Assembly: GCF_022758235.1 (NCBI RefSeq)
Contig: NZ_JALEBG010000001.1
Span: 1,302,001-1,366,000 of the forward strand
Reading direction: 5' to 3'
Source: Pontibacter liquoris
GTDB taxonomy: Bacteria; Bacteroidota; Bacteroidia; Cytophagales; Hymenobacteraceae
Length of the DNA: 64,000 nt
Shown: positions 28,109 through 36,636 of the stretch, one piece after another
Position numbering within the stretch: the first letter of the stretch is position 1
Layout: every line of letters starts with the position of its first letter
Notes under the pieces: model-generated
What the model was told of the DNA's origin: nothing
The model's input: the letters and a program-made list of their open reading frames with translations, nothing else
The model's database searches: none
Translations under genes and position numbers: made by a program

Positions 28109-28155
28109 CCGGGGTTTATACGTCTGTAGCTAATGTACAAAAGTATAAACCCCGG
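28109..28155. terminator. Long hairpin past the M1 aminopeptidase gene
   Basis: Perfect 13-bp arms CCGGGGTTTATAC (28109-28121) and GTATAAACCCCGG (28143-28155) around a 21-nt loop. One arm contains the AAGTATA motif's core. It lies 36 bp past the stop at 28191. No strong T-tract follows on the minus strand. Confidence 0.45.
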
Positions 28156-28190
28156 CTTATTAGGGGTACTGCTACAAGTATGGAACTGGC

Positions 28191-30800
28191 TTAATCCAGC
28201 AGCGGTTGCCGGGCATCCATCAGTTTTTCGGCCCGGAACACGTCGTCGGCAGCCTGCAGTATTTTGGCTTTTAGCTTCGGGTTATAAGCCGGGTGCTCCT
28301 GCAAAAACGTACGCACCACCTGCGCGGCAGCCGGACTTTGGTACGCGCCCAGCGTTGCCTGCAGCCAGCTATAGGGAAAGAAGATGTCGCCGGTGAGCTG
28401 TATCTCTTCGAGCACGTCGAGGCTCTGGCGCAGGTATTTTTCCGAAGTGGCCGTGCGTAGCGGGTGGTGCAGATACGCCAGCGCGCCTAGCACCCATGAT
28501 TCTTTCTCCCGGTTACGGGCGTCCAGCAGCGAAGCAAAAAAAGCATCGCGCACCTGTTCATCGGACGAGAGTGCAGGCAGCATAAATTCCAGCCGCTTTT
28601 TACGGTCCGGGTTTTTGATGCGCGCCAGCTGCGTTTCAAGTATGGCTTTGGAGTCCGGGTAGTCCCGCACGGCCAGCGTCAGGGCCAGCGAGGTATAATC
28701 GTCTTCGGCAAGCTTTACGCCGGCGGGTGCTTCCTGCTTTTGCCATACCAGGTAAAGGCGCTGCTGGGCCTTTGGCGTCAGCGCGATACTCTGGTAAGTT
28801 TTAAACAGCAGCTTTTTAGCGTTGGCGGAGGTGGTGTGCTGCAGGGCGTTCCAGAGATCCTGCTCCAGGCCGGCAGCCAGCTGTTGCCGTTGCGCGGGCA
28901 ACAGCAGCTTCCAGTAAATATCACTAAGCTGGCCGGTGAGCAGTTTGAGGTTTAGTTCTTCAGTTTCTTTGGCTAAGCCGCCCCGGTACAGTTGCAGCAA
29001 CTGCGCAGGTTTGATGTAGCGGCCATTGAGCATGTTCTCATAAAAGCTAATATACGCCGATGCGCGCGCCACCGGGTCTTGCAGTGCGTAGAGGCCCCTG
29101 GTAAGCTGCGCATCTACCGGAAAAACGCCATAACCCTGCCCTGACGAATTAAAAAGGATGAATTGCGGCGCCGGGGCTCCTGTCGCTTCCGCCAGGTGCA
29201 CAGTTTGCTGGTTCATGTTCACGGTCAACTCCCGGGTGTGGTCGGGGTACACAAGAGAAACTTCAAAGAACTGCGGCCACAGGCGCGGCGCCCCGGCCTC
29301 GGGCTGCTGCGAGAGGGTAAGGTCCGCAATTTTGCCATCCTTCAGCACAAGCTTATAGTCAAACACAGGCCGGCCGGGCTCGTTCACCCATACCTGGTTC
29401 CAGGCCTGCAGGTCAGCGGGCGTGTTGGCATCTAGTATCCCGATCAGGTCGGGCCAGGTGGCATTGCCATAGGAATACGTTTGTAAGTATTGCTGCAATC
29501 CTTTCCGGAAAGCCTCCTGGCCCATGAGCCGCTCCAGCTGCCGCATCATCACGGGTGCTTTGTGGTAGATGATGTTGCCATACATGGAGCCTGCATCCTG
29601 CAGGTTGTCAAGCGGCTGGCGGATGGGGTTGGCACCAGTAGTGCGGTCCACGCCGTAAGCAGCCGGAAAATGATCAACCAGGAACTTAAGGTCATAGTTG
29701 GCATCGGCCATTGACACCTGCGTGATCTTGTCGGCCATAAAATTGGCAAACACCTCTTTGGTCCATACATCATTGAACCACTGCATCGTCACCAGGTCGC
29801 CGAACCACATGTGCGCCGTTTCGTGCGAGATGAGATTGGAGCGGGCTATTTTCTGATCCTGCGTCGCGCCTTCGTCCAGGAAAAGCGAGGAGGCCCTGTA
29901 CTGGATAGCGCCCACATGCTCCATGCCGCCGTACTGGAAATCAGGTATGGCTACAAAGTCGAATTTTTTGAACGGGTACGGAATGCCGGTATAATCGCCC
30001 ATAAACCTGAGCGCATCCCGGTGAATCCGGAAGATAGGCGTTATACTTTGCGCGATCTTAGCAGAGTCAGTTTCGCGGTGGTAAAAGTGCATGGTGCTGC
30101 CCTTTTCCGTCTGTGTCAGCTGGCTGAATTTGCCTGCTGCAAACGAAAAAAGGTAGGTGCTAATGGTGTCGGACGGGGCGAAGTGGTAGGTTTTACTTTG
30201 CGCCTGCACCACCGAGTCCTGCAGCGGTCCGTTGGCTAGCGCGTGCCAGTTCCTGGGCAGCGTGAGCGAAAAGGTGAAGGTCGCTTTCAGGTTCGGCTGA
30301 TCGAAGCAAGGGAATACCGTGCGTGCGCGGTCGGGTACGAGCAAAGTATAAAGATAGTCGTCGCTGCGGTTGAGCGACAGATCGCCGGCTACAAACCGGA
30401 TAGCGACCTGGTTGGTGCCCTTTTTTAGGTACTGCGCCGGAATAAGCAGGTGCTCCTGCTGGTGCACAATAGCGATCGCTTTGTTGTTGACAACCACTTG
30501 CTGCAGGTGGTCGGTCTTTTCTTTAAAGTCCAGTTGGAGCGGCCTTTTGTTATCCAGCAAAGTGAAGGTGATGGTTTCGGTGGCCGGAATAGGGGCTTCT
30601 TTATTTTCCGGAACCGTGAAGGCCAAAGTATAGGCCACGTGGCGCAGCCGTTCTTTGCGGTCTGCGGCCAGTTGCTCCGAAACGCCTGCTACCACCGGCA
30701 CGGGGCTGGCAGCCGGCATCTTGTTTGTGCAGGAAGCAAAAGAAGCGACACCAAGCGCCAGCAGACCTATCGAAATCGATTTACAAAAGCTGTTTATCAT
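28191..30800 (-). CDS. M1 family aminopeptidase, lipoprotein
   Basis: 869 residues. The N-terminal signal ends in a lipobox (ASFASC). The catalytic zinc site is HETAH followed 18 residues later by Glu (TKEVFANFMA), the HEXXH-x18-E of gluzincins. The exopeptidase motif usually written GAMEN reads GGMEH here, so the Asn is replaced by His. The C-terminal half is a helical HEAT-like domain. It should trim N-terminal residues from peptides in the periplasm or at the surface. Own promoter upstream (30807-30838); no operon partners. Confidence 0.93.
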   Translation of the reverse strand: MINSFCKSISIGLLALGVASFASCTNKMPAASPVPVVAGVSEQLAADRKERLRHVAYTLAFTVPENKEAPIPATETITFTLLDNKRPLQLDFKEKTDHLQQVVVNNKAIAIVHQQEHLLIPAQYLKKGTNQVAIRFVAGDLSLNRSDDYLYTLLVPDRARTVFPCFDQPNLKATFTFSLTLPRNWHALANGPLQDSVVQAQSKTYHFAPSDTISTYLFSFAAGKFSQLTQTEKGSTMHFYHRETDSAKIAQSITPIFRIHRDALRFMGDYTGIPYPFKKFDFVAIPDFQYGGMEHVGAIQYRASSLFLDEGATQDQKIARSNLISHETAHMWFGDLVTMQWFNDVWTKEVFANFMADKITQVSMADANYDLKFLVDHFPAAYGVDRTTGANPIRQPLDNLQDAGSMYGNIIYHKAPVMMRQLERLMGQEAFRKGLQQYLQTYSYGNATWPDLIGILDANTPADLQAWNQVWVNEPGRPVFDYKLVLKDGKIADLTLSQQPEAGAPRLWPQFFEVSLVYPDHTRELTVNMNQQTVHLAEATGAPAPQFILFNSSGQGYGVFPVDAQLTRGLYALQDPVARASAYISFYENMLNGRYIKPAQLLQLYRGGLAKETEELNLKLLTGQLSDIYWKLLLPAQRQQLAAGLEQDLWNALQHTTSANAKKLLFKTYQSIALTPKAQQRLYLVWQKQEAPAGVKLAEDDYTSLALTLAVRDYPDSKAILETQLARIKNPDRKKRLEFMLPALSSDEQVRDAFFASLLDARNREKESWVLGALAYLHHPLRTATSEKYLRQSLDVLEEIQLTGDIFFPYSWLQATLGAYQSPAAAQVVRTFLQEHPAYNPKLKAKILQAADDVFRAEKLMDARQPLLD

Positions 30801-30806
30801 ACCTGG

Positions 30807-30838
30807 CTAAAGTACGAAGTTATACTTATATCTTGCAA
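30807..30838 (-). promoter_or_regulatory. Possible promoter of the M1 aminopeptidase gene
   Basis: On the minus strand TTG (30838-30836), 21 nt, then TACTTTAG (30814-30807), close to the phylum consensus. An AAGTATAA motif sits in the spacer. Confidence 0.4.
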
Positions 30839-30964
30839 GCACTGGCGGACCCGCGCCGCCACGAAACCGTACAATAGGGAGGCGGTTCCGGGAGCAGCAA
30901 TTTTATGTGCGGTACTTTAAAATAAATTGCTTTATTTAAACTTTGCCTGAATACGTACTACGTT

Positions 30965-31552
30965 ATGAATAGAAAGACGCTCCACGTGGTGGTTGCCTCC
31001 ACCAACCCGGTGAAAGTTAAAGCGGCCCTAGGTGGTTTTGAAAAGATGTTTGCTGACAGAACAGTTGACGTAGTGCCGCTTTCGGTTCCATCCGGTGTGG
31101 CCGACCAGCCCATGACGGATGCCGAGACGCTGGAAGGCGCCCTGAACAGGGTGCAGCAGGCCCGTTATATTTACCCGGAAGCAGATTTCTGGGTGGGCAT
31201 CGAAGGGGGCGTGGAAGTAATGGGAAACGAGCTGGCTGCATTTGCCTGGATAGTAGTTCGCTCTGCCACGGGTATACTGGGCAAAGCCCGCTCAGGCACT
31301 TTCTTTTTGCCTCCTGCCGTGGCAGGGCTTGTGGCGCAGGGAATGGAACTGGGGCATGCTAATGATAAGGTTTTCAGCCGCCATAATTCCAAGCAGCAGG
31401 GCGGCGCTATCGGTAGCCTGACCGATCAGGTGCTGGACCGCCGCCAGTTGTATGAGCCCGCGGTAGTGTTGGCCCTGGTGCCGTTTAAGAATCAGGCCTT
31501 ATATGCTGCTCCTGCCGGTTACGCGCTTCCTGCCTGCCCGGAGAAGGAGTGA
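30965..31552 (+). CDS. yjjX: Inosine/xanthosine triphosphatase (YjjX family)
   Basis: 195 residues. N-terminal ASTNPVKVKAALGGFEKMF binds the triphosphate. GVADQPMTDAETLEGALNR and WVGIEGGVE are the family signatures, and SRHNSKQQGGAIGSLT lies near the end. It hydrolyses non-canonical purine nucleotides (ITP/XTP), cleaning the cytosolic nucleotide pool. It opens the plus-strand operon, 25 bp before pxpB, with no obvious pathway link to 5-oxoproline metabolism. Confidence 0.9.
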   Translation: MNRKTLHVVVASTNPVKVKAALGGFEKMFADRTVDVVPLSVPSGVADQPMTDAETLEGALNRVQQARYIYPEADFWVGIEGGVEVMGNELAAFAWIVVRSATGILGKARSGTFFLPPAVAGLVAQGMELGHANDKVFSRHNSKQQGGAIGSLTDQVLDRRQLYEPAVVLALVPFKNQALYAAPAGYALPACPEKE

Positions 31553-31577
31553 TTTGTAAAACAGAGAGAAGCTGTGT

Positions 31578-32312
31578 ATGAAACAAAGTGACCTGCGTCC
31601 GATCCAGTTATACCCTTTAGGAGATTCCGCTATTACGGTGCAGTTCGGCGATGCTGTTTCGGAACACACGCTGAGCCTTGTCCGCAACTATACTGCGCAC
31701 CTGGAGCAGCAGCCTTTCGCCGGGCTTATCGAATTTGTGCCGGCTTATACCACGGTTACCCTCTACTACGACCCCTGGGTGGTAAGCGAAAAAGGCAAGT
31801 ATAACCCCTATGAGCGGGTAGTGGCCATTATTGAGCAGGCGCTGCCCCGCACCGGGACGAGTAAGGAAAAGCAGCCCCCGAAAATACTGGAAGTGCCCGT
31901 TTGCTACGGTGGGGAGTTTGGCCCCGACCTGGCCTTTGTTGCCAGCCATACCCGCTTATCCGAAAAAAAGGTGATCGCCCTGCACAGCAGTGTGGAGTAT
32001 CTGGTGTATATGATCGGGTTTGTGCCGGGTTTTCCGTACCTGGGCGGGATGAAGGAGGAAATTGCCGTGCCGCGTAAAGAAACGCCTGGCCCCTGCATTC
32101 CCGGTGGCTCGGTGGGGATAGCAGGTGTGCAGACAGGCATTTACCCCATGGAAACGCCCGGTGGCTGGCAACTTATCGGCCGCACACCACTTTCGCTCTT
32201 TAATCCTTATCGTACACCGCCCGGTCTGCTGAAAGCGGGAGATCTGGTCCGGTTCCGGCCCATTACCAAAGCAGAGTTCCACAAGCAAAAGGAGCTGGCG
32301 TATGAGTCTTAG
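31578..32312 (+). CDS. pxpB: 5-oxoprolinase subunit B
   Basis: 244 residues of the KipI/PxpB family: YPLGDSAITVQFGDAV at the start, GFVPGFPYLGGM and GGSVGIAGVQTGIYPMETPGGWQLIGRTP near the end. With PxpA and PxpC it forms the ATP-dependent bacterial 5-oxoprolinase, converting 5-oxoproline to glutamate. The stop overlaps the pxpC start by 11 bp. Confidence 0.93.
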   Translation: MKQSDLRPIQLYPLGDSAITVQFGDAVSEHTLSLVRNYTAHLEQQPFAGLIEFVPAYTTVTLYYDPWVVSEKGKYNPYERVVAIIEQALPRTGTSKEKQPPKILEVPVCYGGEFGPDLAFVASHTRLSEKKVIALHSSVEYLVYMIGFVPGFPYLGGMKEEIAVPRKETPGPCIPGGSVGIAGVQTGIYPMETPGGWQLIGRTPLSLFNPYRTPPGLLKAGDLVRFRPITKAEFHKQKELAYES

Positions 32313-33309
32313 CATCGAGAGCCCCGGCCTGCTGACCACCATCCAGGATGCGGGCAGGCTGGGCTACCAGAAAGATGGCATGGTTGTGAGCGGCGCGATG
32401 GATGCTTACGCCCTGCGGCTAGCGAATATGCTGGTAGGCAATCCGGAATCGGCAGCAGCCCTGGAAATAACGCTGCTGGGCCCAACCATCCGTTTCAATA
32501 CTGACCTGCTTATTTCGCTGACAGGCGCCGATCTGTCGCCCACCATAAACAATGAGCCTGTAAAAATGTGGCGCCCGGTGTTTGTGGCTGCGGGAAGTAT
32601 ACTGGCCTTTGGCGCGCCGCGGGCGGGTTGCCGGAGCTACCTGGCTGTGGCCGGCGGCTTTGCTATACCCAGCGTGATGGGCAGCCACGCCACGTTTCTG
32701 CGTGCCGGCATCGGCGGGTGGCAAGGCCGGGCCCTGCAGTCCGGTGATTTGCTTCCTGTAAAAGGGATTCCGGCGGAGATCACTTCCTTTGTGGAGATCT
32801 TGCGCGCAGACGCTGCAGCCGGCGGCTGGCAGCAGGCAGACTGGTCGGCCATACCGGATTTTTACCTGAACGGAGTACCAGAAAATGTTATCCGGGTGGT
32901 GAAAGGGCCCGAGTATGACTTGTTTGCCGGCAGCAGCACGGAAGATTTCTGGCAGTCTGATTACAAAGTATCATCACATTCCGACCGGATGGGCTACCGC
33001 CTGAACGGGCCGACGCTGGCACTGGCTACGCCGGCAGAGCTGTTGTCGGGGGCTGTGACGTTTGGCACCATCCAGGTGCCTCCGGATGGCAATCCCATCG
33101 TGCTGCTTGCCGATCATCAGACCACCGGGGGCTATCCGCGCATTGCGCAGGTCGTCACGGCCGATTTCCCGAAACTAGCGCAGGTTCCCCCCGGCCGGGA
33201 TATTCGCTTCGAAGAAATTTCATTGGAAGAAGCCCATTTGCTGTATATTCAGCGCGAAAAAGCGATCGAATCGCTCAGAAGTGCGCTACACCTTAAGCTC
33301 ACCCGTTAA
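32302..33309 (+). CDS. pxpC: 5-oxoprolinase subunit C
   Basis: 335 residues of the KipA/PxpC (biotin-dependent carboxylase-like) family. It starts [22 protein letters not shown] and contains [28 protein letters not shown], and the end motif [16 protein letters not shown] (written [18 protein letters not shown] in this protein). Part of the PxpABC complex. Only one base separates its stop from the pxpA start. Confidence 0.93.
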   Translation: MSLSIESPGLLTTIQDAGRLGYQKDGMVVSGAMDAYALRLANMLVGNPESAAALEITLLGPTIRFNTDLLISLTGADLSPTINNEPVKMWRPVFVAAGSILAFGAPRAGCRSYLAVAGGFAIPSVMGSHATFLRAGIGGWQGRALQSGDLLPVKGIPAEITSFVEILRADAAAGGWQQADWSAIPDFYLNGVPENVIRVVKGPEYDLFAGSSTEDFWQSDYKVSSHSDRMGYRLNGPTLALATPAELLSGAVTFGTIQVPPDGNPIVLLADHQTTGGYPRIAQVVTADFPKLAQVPPGRDIRFEEISLEEAHLLYIQREKAIESLRSALHLKLTR

Positions 33310-33310
33310 C

Positions 33311-34084
33311 ATGCACTACACCGTGGACCTAAACTGCGATTTAGGAGAAAGTTTCGGCGCCTATTCGATCGGCAACGACGAAGCCATTCTGCCTTATGTG
33401 ACTTCGGCCAATATTGCCTGCGGCTTTCATGCCGGCGACCCTGCCGTGATGCGCAAAACAGTACAACTGGCGCTGGCACAGGGCGTCGCGATAGGCGCGC
33501 ACCCCGGCTTGCCCGACCTGGCAGGCTTCGGCCGCCGCGAAATGGCTATTACCCCGCAGGAAGCCTATGACATGGTGGTTTACCAGGTCGGTGCTTTGGC
33601 TGGCTTTGTGCAGGCGCAGGGCGGCACCCTGCATCATGTAAAACCCCATGGCGCTCTCTACAACATGGCGGCTGTACGTCCGGCATTAGCTGCTGCCATT
33701 GCCGAGGCGGTGTACAAGGTATGGCCGGAGGCCGTGCTGTATGGCTTGGCAGGCAGCGAGTTGATCAAAGCAGGAAAGGAAGTTGGCCTGCAGACGGCCG
33801 GCGAAGTATTTGCTGACCGCACGTACCAGCAGGATGGTACCCTCACACCTCGCAGGCAGGTGGATGCCCTGATCTCCAATCCGGCAAAGGCAGTGCAGCA
33901 GGTAGTGCGCCTGGTAAAAGAAGGCCGGGTGCGCTCGCAGCAAGGCCCCGACGTCGTGCTTACGGCCGATACCATTTGCATCCACGGCGACGGGCCGCAT
34001 GCGGCGGAATATGCCCGTTTGATCCGGGAGGCGCTGGCCGAAGCCGGGATTACAGTTCAGCCTGTAAACGGCCGCAGCGCATGA
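33311..34084 (+). CDS. pxpA: 5-oxoprolinase subunit A (LamB/YcsF family)
   Basis: 257 residues. The start at 33311 ([16 protein letters not shown]) is chosen because DLNCDLGE is the conserved N-terminus and it lies directly after pxpC; an in-frame ATG at 33281 lies inside pxpC. Further signatures: [37 protein letters not shown]. It opens and phosphorylates or processes the 5-oxoproline ring together with PxpB/C. The TGA overlaps the next ATG (ATGA). Confidence 0.94.
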   Translation: MHYTVDLNCDLGESFGAYSIGNDEAILPYVTSANIACGFHAGDPAVMRKTVQLALAQGVAIGAHPGLPDLAGFGRREMAITPQEAYDMVVYQVGALAGFVQAQGGTLHHVKPHGALYNMAAVRPALAAAIAEAVYKVWPEAVLYGLAGSELIKAGKEVGLQTAGEVFADRTYQQDGTLTPRRQVDALISNPAKAVQQVVRLVKEGRVRSQQGPDVVLTADTICIHGDGPHAAEYARLIREALAEAGITVQPVNGRSA

Positions 34085-35271
34085 GGCTAAAACGCAACGT
34101 GAGTATCCTGCTGGGCGCTGCTTTCCTGATGGCCACCTCGGCCGTGGGGCCCGGCTTTCTGATGCAGACCACCGTTTTTACCCAAACGCTTGGTGCCAGC
34201 TTTGGATTTGTGATCTTGCTTTCCATCCTGCTCGATATCGGGGTGCAACTGAATGTTTGGCGCGTGATTGCCGTGTCGGAAAAGCGGGCGCAGGATATTG
34301 CCAATGCCGTGCTGCCGGGCCTCGGTGTTCTGATCGCGGTGCTGATTGTGCTGGGCGGGTTGGCGTTCAATATCGGCAACGTGGGGGGCGCCGGACTCGG
34401 GTTCAACGTCTTGCTGGGCCTCTCAGCCGAAGCGGGTGCCGTGGTAGCAGCCCTGATCTCCATTGCCATTTTTATGGTGCGGGAGGCCGGCAAAGTGATG
34501 GACCGGTTTGCCCAGGTCATGGGCCTGCTCATGATCCTGCTTATTGTGTATGTGGCCATCACCTCGGCCCCGCCACTGGGTGAGGCGGCCGTTAAAACCA
34601 TTCTGCCTGATAAAGTAGACCTGATTGCCATCATTACGCTGGTGGGCGGAACAGTAGGAGGCTATATTACCTTTTCGGGTGGTCACCGCCTGCTGGATGC
34701 CGGCATAAAAGGACCTGAGGCTTTGCCGCAGGTAACCACCAGTGCCGTTTCGGGCATTACGATCGCTTCCGTTATCCGCATTTTCCTGTTCCTGGCTGCA
34801 TTGGGTGTGATCAGCAAAGGGCTGGCGTTGGATGAAAGTAACCCGCCGGCTTCGGTCTTTCAGCTGGCAGCAGGGCAGGTGGGCTACAAGCTTTTTGGTA
34901 TTGTGATGCTGTCTGCGGCGATTACTTCTGTGATCGGCTCGGCTTATACTTCGGTTTCGTTCATCAAATCCTTTCATCCGGTTATTGCCCGAAACGAGAA
35001 CAGGGTCATCATCGGCTTCATTGTGTTATCCACGCTTATTTTCATCACGATCGGCAAACCTGTGCGGCTGCTCATCCTGGCCGGTGCACTCAATGGCTTG
35101 ATCCTGCCTGTTACGCTGGGTACTATCCTGGTGGCTGCCTACAATCGTAAAGTGGTGGGTACCTACCGGCACCCGCTGTGGCTGACCATTTTTGGCGCGC
35201 TGGTGGTACTGATAATGGCCTGGTTGGGCGCCTACACGCTATGGCAGCAGCTACCACAGTTGTTTATCTAA
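34081..35271 (+). CDS. NRAMP-fold permease of the 5-oxoprolinase operon (YcsG-like)
   Basis: About 396 residues and 11 transmembrane helices. It is related to NRAMP (Nramp/MntH) transporters, as is YcsG in the Bacillus ycsF-ycsG-kipIA cluster. The canonical metal-binding motifs (DPGN in TM1, MPH in TM6) are not present: TM1 reads [12 protein letters not shown] and TM6 reads [12 protein letters not shown]. It therefore probably moves something other than Mn/Fe ions; 5-oxoproline is the context-based guess. The start at 34081 is coupled to pxpA by ATGA overlap; an upstream in-frame start at 33976 would lie within pxpA. Confidence 0.85.
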   Translation: MRLKRNVSILLGAAFLMATSAVGPGFLMQTTVFTQTLGASFGFVILLSILLDIGVQLNVWRVIAVSEKRAQDIANAVLPGLGVLIAVLIVLGGLAFNIGNVGGAGLGFNVLLGLSAEAGAVVAALISIAIFMVREAGKVMDRFAQVMGLLMILLIVYVAITSAPPLGEAAVKTILPDKVDLIAIITLVGGTVGGYITFSGGHRLLDAGIKGPEALPQVTTSAVSGITIASVIRIFLFLAALGVISKGLALDESNPPASVFQLAAGQVGYKLFGIVMLSAAITSVIGSAYTSVSFIKSFHPVIARNENRVIIGFIVLSTLIFITIGKPVRLLILAGALNGLILPVTLGTILVAAYNRKVVGTYRHPLWLTIFGALVVLIMAWLGAYTLWQQLPQLFI

Positions 35272-35310
35272 GTAGGGAGCTTTTCCGAAGTCAGGGTCAA
35301 ACTATAGTTG

Positions 35311-36108
35311 TTATACTTGCTGTGGCAGGTAGATTTCTCCTTTGAGGTAAGTTACGGCCTGTCCACTGATGTATACCCGGTCTTTGGCCAGTTCGCATTG
35401 CAGCGTACCCACCCGCCGAGAGACCTGCCGGGCAATTAGTTTTGTTTTCTGCAGGCGTTCGGCCCAGTAGGGGATAAGCGAACAGTGCGCCGAGCCCGTC
35501 ACCGGGTCTTCGAAAATACTGGCCTGCGGCGTAAAGAAACGGGAAACAAAATCCACCTCCCGGCCTGGCGCCGTCACCACAATACCGCCAGGATCCAGGT
35601 TGATGGTATGAAGCAGGCTAGTGTCAGGGGCTAGATTCACTACGTCTTCCTCGGTTTCATATACCAGCACATAATCCCGGGCTTTCAGCACTTCTTTCGG
35701 CAGCTTCCCAATGCCTTGGCGGATTACCTCGGGCAATGCGGCCGGCAGCGGCTTGCGGGCCGGGAAATCCAGCGTCAGCAACTCCCCGGTTTTGGTTACG
35801 GTAAGCGGGCCACTCTGGCTCTGAAAGGTGATCTGCTCGCTACCGTAACCCAGGTGCCGGAAAAGTACGTGCGCAGCGGCCAAGGTAGCATGGCCGCACA
35901 AATCCATTTCCAGCTCCGGCGTAAACCAACGCAAACGGAAACCCTCGCCCTCCGGCACAAAAAAAGCCGTTTCAGATAGATTGTTCTCGATCGCGATCAG
36001 CTGCAGGGTCTTATCCGGAAGCCAGGATTGCAGCGGGCACACGGCGGCCGGGTTGCCTCCGAAGATGTTGCCGGTAAAAGCGTCGATCTGGTATAAGGGT
36101 ATGGTCAT
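35311..36108 (-). CDS. PhzF family isomerase/epimerase-like protein
   Basis: 265 residues, near-complete for the family. N-terminal YQIDAFTGNIFGGNPAAVC, the catalytic Glu in NLSETAFF, substrate motif MDLCGHATLAAAHVL, and C-terminal GSAHCSLIPYWAERL are all present. Family members resemble diaminopimelate epimerase and PhzF of phenazine biosynthesis. No phenazine genes are nearby, so the substrate is unknown. Convergent with the pxp operon. Confidence 0.9.
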   Translation of the reverse strand: MTIPLYQIDAFTGNIFGGNPAAVCPLQSWLPDKTLQLIAIENNLSETAFFVPEGEGFRLRWFTPELEMDLCGHATLAAAHVLFRHLGYGSEQITFQSQSGPLTVTKTGELLTLDFPARKPLPAALPEVIRQGIGKLPKEVLKARDYVLVYETEEDVVNLAPDTSLLHTINLDPGGIVVTAPGREVDFVSRFFTPQASIFEDPVTGSAHCSLIPYWAERLQKTKLIARQVSRRVGTLQCELAKDRVYISGQAVTYLKGEIYLPQQV

Positions 36109-36636
36109 TCTGTTGTAGGGTTAATAGTTGGTCAGGTAGGTTTTCCTGACTCAAGTATCTTTTATTGCTTTAGAGTAGGGCTACTATACGTAGGCCTTCA
36201 CGCTGCTACTATCTTTTGTTCTCTGTTAGTTCCTGCAGCCGTTAAAAGGCCAACACAGTTTTCAGAAATCAGATAAATATTTGACCACTCTTTAGCGATA
36301 CTTTAGCATTCTTCCTACCCCACTTACTTAAAAGTACTTGTTATAGAAGGCTAAATTCCTGAATTAGTTATATTTGTTATATCCAAGCCTATATAATACA
36401 AGTATAATAAAATAGGTAGGCCGGCCATCCGTATCCTTATGTAGCCGTCCCTTCTTTCTCACCCTGCTGCTGCCAATATACTTACGTTTGCTGAAAATAT
36501 TTAACATACTTTAATATAAGTATTTGAATTTCAGGCCTACACCGTTCTGCGCTACGCTTCAAAAGCAAGCATATAGGTCAGGTTTTAAGCGACATGCGCC
36601 ATTGCTTATTCCTTTGATCATACTAACGCCACACCT
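36109..36636. other. 528-bp AT-rich intergenic region
   Basis: No gene seen. It lies between divergently transcribed genes and must hold the promoters of both. A TATATTTG word at 36369-36376 resembles a -7 element but lacks a well-spaced -33. Two AAGTATA motifs (near 36402 and 36478) are present. Confidence 0.6.

Noticed and set aside
28038..28133. 31-codon Cys-containing open frame (MKMPGCEWDRC..)
   Set aside because: Too short and in repeat/hairpin-bearing DNA; three Cys by chance is plausible, no ribosome site or homologue recognised.
36369..36376. TATATTTG as a promoter for the first T9SS gene
   Set aside because: Nearest TTG is about 28 nt upstream and the leader would be about 260 nt; kept only as a remark.
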